A model generated the notes under the pieces. That model ran no database searches. It was not told where the DNA came from and saw only the letters and a program-made list of their open reading frames with translations. Positions 1-7,984 of a stretch of 13,344 bases of DNA are shown piece after piece. How positions within the stretch are numbered: position 1 is the first letter of the stretch; each line of letters starts with the position of its first letter. A program made the position numbers and the translations under genes. The stretch comes from an uncultured Oxalobacteraceae bacterium (GTDB lineage: Bacteria > Pseudomonadota > Gammaproteobacteria > Burkholderiales > Burkholderiaceae), in NCBI GenBank assembly GCA_946479705.1, contig CAMLHI010000036.1, positions 1 to 13,344 on the forward strand, given 5' to 3'.

Positions 1-48
1 CCGGCCACCCCGGAAACGGCGATCGACAATATCCCCCTCGGCCGCTAA
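1..48 (+). CDS. C-terminal tail of an unidentified protein (5' part outside window)
   Basis: The first frame is open from base 1 and ends at TAA 46-48, giving the 15-residue tail PATPETAIDNIPLGR. That is too short to identify a family. It is called coding because the frame runs to the window edge and a strong stem-loop follows 12 bases after the stop. The next gene on the same strand starts 132 bases later. It may just as well be a chance open stretch. Confidence 0.35.
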   Translation, partial: PATPETAIDNIPLGR

Positions 49-59
49 GCCGACGTAAT

Positions 60-87
60 CGCGCGCGGCCGGACGGCGCCGCGCGCG
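60..87 (+). terminator. GC-rich stem-loop after the first stop codon
   Basis: A perfect 10-bp stem pairs CGCGCGCGGC (60-69) with GCCGCGCGCG (78-87) around an 8-base loop. It starts 12 bases after the stop at 48. No T-run follows, so it is only terminator-like. It could instead be chance pairing in very GC-rich DNA. Confidence 0.35.
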
Positions 88-180
88 CCGCAGCGCCGCC
101 TTGCCCCCTGCGTCCGGGCAGCCTTGGCCCTATCGAAAATGAACAGGCGAATGGGCAGGACAGTGCGCACAGGAGACAGC

Positions 181-663
181 ATGAGCACCAAGAATCGCGT
201 GCGCCGCGGCGCATTGACCGTCACGCTGCTGGCCTCCATGACGGCCCATGCCGCCCCGCCTCCCGACCCGCGCGCCGACGCCGAAGCGCGCGCCGCCAAG
301 CTGGTGCGGGCCATGCGCTTCGACTGGCCGGAACACGGCGTCACGGTCGTCACCGAGGTCGCCAACACCGGTAAGCGCGAAGGCGACGAAGTGGCGCAGC
401 TGTACCTGGTGCCGCCCGCCTTCGAGGGCGCGCCGCGCCACGCCCTGCGCGGCTTCCAGCGCGTCCGGCTCAAGGCCGGCGAACGGCGCCGCATCGCCTT
501 CACCCTGTCCCCGCGCGAGCTGTCCTTCGTCACGCGCGACGGCGTACGCCAGCTGATCCCGGGCCGGTACAGCGTGGTGGTCGGCGCCGGCCAGCCGGGC
601 ACCGGCGTCGCCGGGCAAGCGGCCGCGCTCAGGCTCACCAAGGCGGTCGTGCCAGGCAGGTAA
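181..663 (+). CDS. Small secreted protein with a lone GH3-type fibronectin III-like domain
   Basis: This encodes 160 residues. The start at 181 is chosen over the in-frame ATG at 124 because AGGAG lies 5 bases upstream and a signal peptide begins there: basic MSTKNRVRRG, a hydrophobic stretch, and an AHA-A cleavage region near residues 22-25. Residues 32-45 (ADAEARAAKLVRAM) resemble the opening helix of mature GH3 beta-glucosidases. Residues about 50-150 match the Fn3-like domain that ends GH3 enzymes (PF14310 type): VANTGKREGDEVAQLYL, LRGFQRVRLKAGERR, FTLSPRELSFV and a VVVGAGQPGTG ending. The whole catalytic region between these parts (roughly 600 residues in GH3 enzymes) is absent. No catalytic role can be assigned. 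It is either an internally deleted GH3 relic or a stand-alone exported Fn3 protein. The reading frame itself is intact. Confidence 0.75.
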   Translation: MSTKNRVRRGALTVTLLASMTAHAAPPPDPRADAEARAAKLVRAMRFDWPEHGVTVVTEVANTGKREGDEVAQLYLVPPAFEGAPRHALRGFQRVRLKAGERRRIAFTLSPRELSFVTRDGVRQLIPGRYSVVVGAGQPGTGVAGQAAALRLTKAVVPGR

Positions 664-697
664 GCCGTCATCGCAGGCGGATGAATCGCGGTCATTC

Positions 698-713
698 CCG
701 CACCGCGGTGCGG
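698..713. terminator. Palindrome between convergent genes
   Basis: CCGCACCGCGGTGCGG is a perfect 16-bp palindrome. As RNA on either strand it folds to a 6-bp stem with a CGCG tetraloop. It sits between the stop of the Fn3-like gene (663) and the stop of the channel gene (725), so it could end transcription from both sides. There is no U-tract on either strand. Confidence 0.4.
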
Positions 714-724
714 CCCGCATCGCG

Positions 725-1823
725 TCAAGCCCGCGCGCGATCGTTTCCCTCGCGGCCGGGCGCGGCGGCATGCGCCCCGTTCTCGTGCGCCGCTACCACG
801 TGCACGGTCTGGGTCGGATACGCGAAGTCGATGCCGCGCGCGTTGAATTCCCGGTATACCGCCAGGAAGATCGACTGGCGCGTGTCCATATGCACCAGGT
901 AGTCGGCGCTGTTGACGATGTACACGATTTCAACATCCAGCGACGAGGGGCCGAAGCCGGAAAAATGGGCGCGGTCGAAGCGCACCGCCGGCTGGGCCTG
1001 GACAATCCCGGCAAGCAGCGCGGGAATGGCGGCCAGTTTCTCATCCGGGGTGCCATCTATGACACCCCCTGGAACACCACGCGTCGGCTGTCCATCCGCT
1101 TCAGCTTGTGGATACGGCTCTTGAGCAGGTCGGCATTCGAGAAAATGATCTGCTCGCCGCCCAGGCTGCGCACCCGCGTGGTTTTCAGGCCGACGTATTC
1201 GACCGTGCCGGCCATCGTATCCACCGTGATGAAGTCGCCGATGACGAAGGGTTTGTCGAGCACGGTCGACAGCGAGGCGAACAAGTCGCCCAGGATGTTT
1301 TGCACCGCCAGCGCCACCGCGATGCCGCCGATGCCGAGGCTGGCTACCAGGGTGCTGATGTTGACGCCCAGATTGTCGAGCATCATCAGCACGACCACCA
1401 CCCAGACGGCGCTGCGCACCATGAATCCCAGTGCGGCGGTAGAGGTCGCACGCCCCGGATCGGCCTCGGCTCCGCCGCGGTATTGCCGCAGCCAGGCACG
1501 CACCGCGCAGTCGCCCCCCAGATGGCGGCCTGCACCAGCGCCGCACAGATGGCGGCCCGCTCGGCCAGCAGGCCGGCGCGCGCGCCCAGGGTCAGGAAAG
1601 TCGAGCCGGCATACAGGCCAAGGGCCAGCAGCACCCAGCTGCGGGTGACGGCCAGGGTCTCGACCGCGATATCGTCCAGCCGGCTGCCGGTGCGCGCGGC
1701 CATCCGGCCGAGCCGCCTGACCAGCAGCGCCTGAAGGAAATACAGCGCCAGGGTCAGCGCTGCCGCAACCGCCGCGGCGGAAGCCCATTGCGTGGTGGTA
1801 TTGCCGAGAATTGTGTAATGCAT
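725..1823 (-). pseudogene. MscS-family mechanosensitive ion channel, interrupted by two frameshifts
   Basis: The product would be an inner-membrane small-conductance mechanosensitive channel that releases solutes on hypo-osmotic shock. The protein is spread over three minus-strand frames. The first runs from ATG 1823 (AGGAG upstream) with MHYTILGNTTTQWAS and hydrophobic segments down to about 1519. The second, about 1519 to 1065, holds the pore helix and beta domain: DNLGVNISTLVASLGIGG, AVQNILGDLFASLS, LDKPFVIGDFITVD, LKTTRVRSLGGEQIIFSNAD. The third, about 1069 to 725, holds DEKLAAIPALL, AQPAVRFDRAHF, FARGIDFAYPTQTVHV-like C-terminal sequence. Adding one G to the G6 run (plus strand C 1514-1519) and one to the G5 run (C 1065-1069) restores a single frame of about 366 residues that reads as a normal family member. 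Either the gene is dead or the sequence has two homopolymer errors. The ATG lies 1 base beyond the upstream gene's stop (TGACATG), so translation is coupled. Confidence 0.85.
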
Positions 1824-1824
1824 G

Positions 1825-2199
1825 TCACTCCTTTTCCTTGTTGCGCAGCGCCGGCTCCTGGCTGGCCTGCTCATCCTTCAACTCCTTGCTGAGGAAATAA
1901 TTGAGCGCGGTCCGGATCACGGCGATGGCGGCCAGCTTGCCGATCCGCTCCCAGGTCGGCGCCACCGAGGTCGACAGGATGTCGGCCGCCAGCTGCAGCT
2001 CCAGCGCCAGGGTCAGGTAGCGGGCAAAGGCGAGCCGGATGGGAATGAAGGAGCCGGCCTGGCGCGCCAGCAGATGGCGCAGCAGGCCTCCGACGACGAG
2101 CGCCACACCAGCCGCGATGACCAGCGCGCCGAGCGTCTCGACGCCCAGGCGCAGCCATTCCACCCCGGTGCGCACGCCCTGTTCAATGTCGGAAAACAT
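1825..2199 (-). CDS. DUF1622 family small membrane protein
   Basis: This encodes 124 residues from ATG 2199 (MFSDIEQG). An upstream in-frame extension to 2421 is rejected because it overlaps the divergent antiporter gene and is not hydrophobic or family-like. Hydrophobic segments lie near residues 22-42, 55-75 and 85-103, followed by a charged tail. The stretch RYLTLALELQLAADILSTSV, then APTWERIGKLAAIAVIRT and ALNYFL, is the characteristic core of DUF1622. Its molecular function is unknown. It stands directly before the MscS gene and overlaps its translation-initiation region, so the two were probably made together in the inner membrane. Confidence 0.8.
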   Translation of the reverse strand: MFSDIEQGVRTGVEWLRLGVETLGALVIAAGVALVVGGLLRHLLARQAGSFIPIRLAFARYLTLALELQLAADILSTSVAPTWERIGKLAAIAVIRTALNYFLSKELKDEQASQEPALRNKEKE

Positions 2200-2313
2200 C
2201 GCCTCTGCCGCCTGCCTTCGAAGGCGACACTGTACGGGAAAGTGCCGGCCCGGCGCGGCACGGTAGGCGATCGCGGCGTGCCCGAAACGCGCCCGCCGCC
2301 CGCCCAGACCGGC

Positions 2314-2319
2314 TACAAT
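2314..2319 (+). promoter_or_regulatory. Possible -10 element for the antiporter gene
   Basis: TACAAT lies 42 bases before the ATG at 2362 in the 162-bp divergent region between the DUF1622 gene and the antiporter gene. No convincing -35 hexamer is visible at the right distance, so this is weak. Confidence 0.25.
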
Positions 2320-2361
2320 CTTGCCTACCGACCAATTCTTTTCACATCCTATCGGGCTTCC

Positions 2362-3584
<1,223 letters not shown>

Positions 3585-3597
<13 letters not shown>

Positions 3598-3614
3598 GAA
3601 ACTCAAGCGGGCCG
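3585..3614. terminator. Stem-loop spanning the stop codons of two convergent genes
   Basis: CGGCCCG (3585-3591) pairs with CGGGCCG (3608-3614), and inside it TGAG (3595-3598) pairs with CTCA (3602-3605) around AAA. Both facing stop codons (3595-3597 on plus, 3605-3603 on minus) lie in the inner stem. It could serve as a shared two-way terminator, but no U-tract follows on either strand. Confidence 0.45.
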
Positions 3615-4949
3615 GAAGCGCACCGTCACACCCAGCCCGCCCGGCCGCGCGGTCGATGCGCGCAGGACGATGCTGGCGCCGCTCCTGGCCGCGACCGCCC
3701 CGGCGATGGCCAACCCCAGTCCGGAACCGGGTTCGCTATTGCCCAGCACGCGGTAAAACGGGTCGAACACCCGCTCATGCTCCTCGGGCGGGATGCCGGG
3801 ACCGCTGTCGTCCACGCTCAGCTCGACCCGCTCGGCGCGGCGCGCCACGCCGATGTCGACCTGCCCGCCCGGCGGGGTATAGCGAATCGCATTGTCGACC
3901 AGGTTCTTGACCAGCAGCTGAAGTTCGAGCGCGTCGCCCCACACCGTCTCGTCGTGCGAACTGAGCACCCCCAGGTCGATCTGCTTGGCCTCGGCCAGCG
4001 GGAACAGGTCTTCAATCACGGCGCGAATGGTTTCCTGCAGCGAGACCCGGACCGGCCGCGCTGGCGCGCCCTGCTGCGAACGCGCCAGGGCCAGCAGCTG
4101 GTCGAGCAGCGCGCGGGTGCGCTCCAGTCCGCTCGACAGGTCCAGCAGGCGGCGCCGCGCCTCCTGCGGCATATCGGCCGCGGCCAGGCGCTCGGCCTGC
4201 AGGGTCATCGCCGTCAGCGGCGAGCGCAGTTCGTGGGCGGCGTCGGCCACGAAGCGGCGCTGGTGCGCCAGCGCCTTGTCCAGGCGCGTGAGCAGCCAGT
4301 TGATCTCGGCCACGAACGGCTGGATCTCCGAGGGCAGGCCGGCATGGGTGAGCGGGGCCAGATGGTGCTCGTCGCGCGCGCGCAGCTCAGCTGCCAGCTT
4401 GCGCAGAGGCTTGAACATTTGCCGCACCAGCAGGGCCAGCAGCACCAGCACCAGCGGCGCGAACACGGCGAACGGCAGCAGCGAGCGCAAGGCCGTGGCG
4501 CGCGCCGCGGCGTCGCGCGCGCTGGTCTGCTGCCCCACCGCGATGCGCACGCCGCGGCCGTCGCTGAGGACCGCGATGCGCCACTGTTCGTCGTCGATCC
4601 GCACCGTCTGCAAGCCATCGCTGAGGGTATTGGAAAAATGCGGACGGCTGGCCGGCCCGGTCTCGGGCGGGCTGGGGCCGTCCTGCAAGAAGCGCAGCAC
4701 CAGCCGCTCTTCCAGGCGGATGCCGGCCAGGCGCCGCCAGGCCGCCAGGCTCACCGGCCCGGTCTGCATGCGTCCGACCAGGTAGGCCACCTGGCGCAAC
4801 TGCTTGTCTTGCGCCTCGTGGGCGTCGTCCAGCGCCGCCACGAAGGTAAACAGGCCGGCGCCCAGGGCAATGGCGACAATCAGCACCGACAGCGCCACCG
4901 CCAGGCGGTACTGCAGCGATCCGGCTACTGCGGCTTCGCAACCATCCAT
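3603..4949 (-). CDS. Two-component sensor histidine kinase (QseC/PmrB-like)
   Basis: This encodes 448 residues from ATG 4949, with GGGGAG four bases upstream. TM helix 1 is about residues 14-40, a periplasmic sensor segment runs 41-155, and TM helix 2 is about 156-177. A HAMP-like linker follows, then the H box FVADAAHELRSPLTAM with phospho-acceptor H239. The kinase core has the N box NLVDNAIRYTPPGG (N353), G1 DDSGPGIP (381-387), the F box VFDPFYR and G2 GSGLGLAI (408-415). It is the last gene of the five-gene operon, and its start overlaps the end of the regulator gene by 25 bases, so the two form one phosphorelay. The periplasmic part is poor in acidic clusters of the classic PmrB iron-binding kind, so the signal is unknown. 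Confidence 0.93.
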   Translation of the reverse strand: MDGCEAAVAGSLQYRLAVALSVLIVAIALGAGLFTFVAALDDAHEAQDKQLRQVAYLVGRMQTGPVSLAAWRRLAGIRLEERLVLRFLQDGPSPPETGPASRPHFSNTLSDGLQTVRIDDEQWRIAVLSDGRGVRIAVGQQTSARDAAARATALRSLLPFAVFAPLVLVLLALLVRQMFKPLRKLAAELRARDEHHLAPLTHAGLPSEIQPFVAEINWLLTRLDKALAHQRRFVADAAHELRSPLTAMTLQAERLAAADMPQEARRRLLDLSSGLERTRALLDQLLALARSQQGAPARPVRVSLQETIRAVIEDLFPLAEAKQIDLGVLSSHDETVWGDALELQLLVKNLVDNAIRYTPPGGQVDIGVARRAERVELSVDDSGPGIPPEEHERVFDPFYRVLGNSEPGSGLGLAIAGAVAARSGASIVLRASTARPGGLGVTVRFRPA

Positions 4950-5587
4950 CCCACTCCCCTCACATTCTTGATCGCGGTGGCGCCGATTTTCTTGCGCAGC
5001 GCGTAAATCAGGTATTCCACCGCATTGCTTTCGACTTCCTCGTTCCAGCCGTAGATGCGGCTCTCCAGCTCGGCGCGCGAGCGGATCGCGCCGGGCCGCA
5101 GCAGCAGCGCATGCAGCAGGGCGAATTCGCGGCCGGTCAGGCGGGTGTGCGTGCCGTCGACCGTCACCTCATGGGTGGCCGGATCGAGCGTCAGGCAGCC
5201 GTTCGACAGCAGCGGTCCGGCGCTGCTGCCCTGGCGGCGCGTGACGGCGCGCATGCGCGCCAGCAGTTCGCTCAACTCGAACGGCTTGACCAGGTAATCG
5301 TCGGCGCCCGCGTCCAGGCCGGCGACCCGGTCCTCGGTGCCGTCGCGCGCGGTGAGCACCAGCACCGGCACCCGGCTGGCGCCGGCGCGCATGGCGCGCA
5401 GTACGGTCATGCCGTCGCGCTTGGGGATGCCCAGGTCGAGCAGCACCAGGTCGTAGTCGAGCGAGGCGAGCGAGGCGAGCGCGGCGCTGCCGTCGACCAC
5501 CCAATCGACCCCGTAGCTGGCGTCGCGCAGCGCCTGCTGCACCACGTTGCCGATCATGTAGTCGTCTTCCACCAGCAGTACCCGCAT
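4925..5587 (-). CDS. OmpR-family response regulator (QseB/PmrA-like)
   Basis: This encodes 220 residues. The ATG at 5587 shares one base with the stop of the preceding gene (TGATG), so translation is coupled. The receiver domain (1-115) has acidic E7/D8/D9, phospho-acceptor D51 in LVLLDLGIPKRDG, T79 and K101 in LVKPF. The C-terminal winged helix (about 125-220) has LTGREFALLHALLLRPG, ESNAVEYLIYALRKKIG and NVRGVGWMV, as in QseB/PmrA regulators. It is presumably phosphorylated by the kinase encoded next. Codons 37-43 (LASLASL) lie on a tandem 9-bp repeat (5461-5478). A direct repeat upstream of the operon (9109-9125) has the spacing expected of this regulator class. Confidence 0.94.
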   Translation of the reverse strand: MRVLLVEDDYMIGNVVQQALRDASYGVDWVVDGSAALASLASLDYDLVLLDLGIPKRDGMTVLRAMRAGASRVPVLVLTARDGTEDRVAGLDAGADDYLVKPFELSELLARMRAVTRRQGSSAGPLLSNGCLTLDPATHEVTVDGTHTRLTGREFALLHALLLRPGAIRSRAELESRIYGWNEEVESNAVEYLIYALRKKIGATAIKNVRGVGWMVAKPQ

Positions 5588-6777
5588 CAGAGCGCTCCCC
5601 CGTCGAAGGCGCTGGCGGCCAGACGCGCCACGTCGTTCATGCCGGCGCCGCGCTCCATGTGGGCACTCAGCCAGCCGGCCTGCCCGCCATCGCGCAGGAG
5701 CTCCTCGATCGTCGCGCAGGCCTGGCCGAACTGCGGATCGGCCGAGCGCTGGCGCAGCCGCGCCAGGTCGTCCAGCACCACCTCGCGCACCGGACGGGCG
5801 CGGTTGTCGCCGGGATCGATCCAGGTCGCCGCCACGCCCTGCTTGGCGGCGTTGAAGCGATTCCAGGCATACAGCTCGGGCGACTGCTCGCCCGGCCAGC
5901 GGCCCCTGGCGGCATAGGCTTCCAGGCACAGTTCGCGCGCATAGCTGGCCAGCGCCGCCGCGTAGGCCGGGCGCAGCGGCGTGTCGAGCACGCGCAGCTC
6001 GATGGTGCCGTATTCCGGCTTGGGCCGCACGTCCCAGTAAAAATCCTTGATGCTGTTGACGATGCCGTGGCGCGCCAGCTGGTCGAAATGGGCGCGAAAC
6101 CCATCCCAGGTGCGGATGTGGGCCGGCATGATGCCACTCATCGGAAAAGCCCCCACCACGTTGCTGCGGGCGCTGCAAAAGCCGGAATCCTCGCCCTGCC
6201 AGCAGGGCGAATTGGCCGACAGGGCGATGAACAGCGGCGCGCGCTGGGTCAGCCAGGCGCACACCCGGATCGCCTCGTCCGCGTCGGGCAGGCCGATGTG
6301 CACATGCATGCCGAACACGGTAAACATCTTGGCCAGGTAGCCGTACTTGCGGGCCGACTCGCGGTAGCGCTCCTTCGGGTAGATGCGCTGCTCATGCCAC
6401 TTCTGGAACGGGTGGGCGCCGCCGCCCGACACCGCAGCCCCCACCGCGAAGGCGGCGCGCTGCACGCTGGCGCGGATTTCCTCGATCTGGGCCAGCGCCT
6501 GGCCATAGCCGCCCAGAATCGAGGTGGCCACTTCCAGCATCGAGGTGGTGATTTCCGGTGTCGCCACCCAGGCCTTGTCCTGCTGCTCGAGCAGGCGCAG
6601 GATATCCGGCGCCGCCGGCAGCAGGTCGAAGCTGAGCCGGTCGAGCACCATCAGTTCCAGTTCGATGCCCATGGTGCCCAGGGCCGAACGGGAAAACCGC
6701 GGCAGGTAAGCCGGCCCCTTGCCCGCGAGCGCCGCGGCATGCGCGGCGGCGGGCGTGTCGATGACGCTGTCAGTCAT
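5587..6777 (-). CDS. ybdK: YbdK-type carboxylate-amine ligase (glutamate-cysteine ligase superfamily, GCS2)
   Basis: This encodes 396 residues from ATG 6777. AAGGAG lies 6 bases upstream, and the ATG sits inside the last codons of the antiporter gene (ATGACTGA). An in-frame ATG at 6792 would only add MKETT. Family motifs are MGIELELMVLD (36-46), EVATSILGGY (82-91), SGGGAHPFQKW (117-127), GMHVHIGLPD (156-165), the ALSANSPCWQGEDSGF segment (185-200) and RPKPEYGTIELRVLDTPL. These are the ATP-grasp-like glutamate-cysteine ligase fold of the YbdK branch, which joins an amino group to a carboxylate, typically glutamate, using ATP. E. coli YbdK has weak glutamate-cysteine ligase activity; the natural substrate is unknown. 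Its place between an antiporter and a two-component system suggests a small gamma-glutamyl-type product tied to ion balance (inference). Confidence 0.9.
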   Translation of the reverse strand: MTDSVIDTPAAAHAAALAGKGPAYLPRFSRSALGTMGIELELMVLDRLSFDLLPAAPDILRLLEQQDKAWVATPEITTSMLEVATSILGGYGQALAQIEEIRASVQRAAFAVGAAVSGGGAHPFQKWHEQRIYPKERYRESARKYGYLAKMFTVFGMHVHIGLPDADEAIRVCAWLTQRAPLFIALSANSPCWQGEDSGFCSARSNVVGAFPMSGIMPAHIRTWDGFRAHFDQLARHGIVNSIKDFYWDVRPKPEYGTIELRVLDTPLRPAYAAALASYARELCLEAYAARGRWPGEQSPELYAWNRFNAAKQGVAATWIDPGDNRARPVREVVLDDLARLRQRSADPQFGQACATIEELLRDGGQAGWLSAHMERGAGMNDVARLAASAFDGGAL

Positions 6778-7984
6778 GGTCGTCTCCTTCATAGGTTTCC
6801 CCGGCCAGACGCAGGCCCAGCCAGGTCAGGCCGGGGCCGAGCAGCACGTTCAGGGCCAGCAGCGCGGCCATCACCTGGGCGCCCATGCCGTCCAGTCCGG
6901 CGGTCTTGGCCAGGGAATTATCCACCACCAGCGAACCGACCCCGACGAGCGAGCACAGCGACAGTGCCAGCGCATTCTTTTTCGGCCCGCTCCAGGCGCT
7001 GCCGAGCGCCAGCCCGGCGCGCATGGCCAGCAGGCGCACGGCAAACAGCAGCGCGGCGATGAGCACGGCGTAGCCATGCAACATCTGCTGCACGTCCACC
7101 AGCGCGGCGGACATCATGAACAGCAGCGCATAGCCGATATCCTGCCCGGTCTTGACCTGGGCCTGGAACACATTGTCGCGGTCTTCGGCATTGCGCAGCA
7201 GTAGGCCCATCAGCAGCAGCGACAGCAGCGCGCTGGCCGAACTGACCGAGCACAGACCCAGGTCCATCAGCAGCGCGGCCAGCAGGATGCCGGGACGCAC
7301 CGCCGCCGGCGCGCGCGCGAGCCGCGTGGCCAGCGCATACAGACCGTAGCACAGCAGCGCGATCGCCGTGCCCAGCGCCAGGGTGCCGGCCTGGCGTCCC
7401 AGTTCGCCCAGCACGGTCAGTTCGCTGGCGCTGCCGTGGCCGCGAATCCAGGCCAGCGCCATCGACAGTGCCAGCAGAGCCAGCAGATTGCTGATGCCGA
7501 GCGCATTCGAGCCCGCGTAGGTGACCACTCCGCTGGCGTTCGAGTCCGCGGTCATCGAGGCGAACACCACCGGATTGACGGCGATCGCGATGGCGCCGAT
7601 CAGCGCGGCCTGCGCGGGCGCCACCCCGGCCGCGGCCGCCACGGCGAAGCTGGCCGCGCCGCGCAGCAGGCAGCCGCCGAGCAATGCCGCGCCCTGGCGC
7701 CGGCTGCGCCACAGCCAGGCCAGGTCCATCCTGCGCCCCACCTCGAACAGTACCAGCGCGGAGGCGGCGTTGAACAGTTCCTGGAATTGCGACAGCAGCG
7801 GCGCGTCGACCGCGCCCAGGCCACTGCTGCCGAGCAGCAGGCCGGCCAGGACGGCCCCGTACAGCTTGGGCCAGCCGCGCTGTTGCAGCAGCACGCCCAG
7901 CAACTGGGACAGCAGCAAGGCCGCGCCGATAATGGCCAGCGGCGACAGCAGCAGGAACTGGCGGGTGGACGGCTCGTCAATCAT
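6770..7984 (-). CDS. CPA2-like cation:proton antiporter without a cytoplasmic regulatory domain
   Basis: This encodes 404 residues from ATG 7984, which overlaps the previous stop by 8 bases. An upstream in-frame start at 8029 would extend further into the preceding gene. It is nearly all membrane: about 12 hydrophobic stretches, with RGWPKLYGAVLAGLLLGSSG (36-55) like the first conserved loop of Kef/CPA2 exchangers and LVLFEVGRRMDL (77-88) matching the LxLxFLxGLxxDL region. The place where many exchangers carry an ion-binding Asp motif reads AIAIAVNPVVFASM (131-144), and the second site reads GSNALGISNLLAL (158-170), so no paired Asp/Asn-Asp is seen. The chain stops after the last helix (ETYEGDDHD). 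There is no RCK/TrkA-N domain such as KefB and KefC use for glutathione gating. It probably exchanges K+ or Na+ for H+. Direction and ion are not known. Confidence 0.8.
   Translation of the reverse strand: MIDEPSTRQFLLLSPLAIIGAALLLSQLLGVLLQQRGWPKLYGAVLAGLLLGSSGLGAVDAPLLSQFQELFNAASALVLFEVGRRMDLAWLWRSRRQGAALLGGCLLRGAASFAVAAAAGVAPAQAALIGAIAIAVNPVVFASMTADSNASGVVTYAGSNALGISNLLALLALSMALAWIRGHGSASELTVLGELGRQAGTLALGTAIALLCYGLYALATRLARAPAAVRPGILLAALLMDLGLCSVSSASALLSLLLMGLLLRNAEDRDNVFQAQVKTGQDIGYALLFMMSAALVDVQQMLHGYAVLIAALLFAVRLLAMRAGLALGSAWSGPKKNALALSLCSLVGVGSLVVDNSLAKTAGLDGMGAQVMAALLALNVLLGPGLTWLGLRLAGETYEGDDHD

Noticed and set aside
5659..7062. 467-codon plus-strand frame antisense to the YbdK gene
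   Set aside because: It is opposite a gene with clear family motifs, and its own translation is low-complexity.
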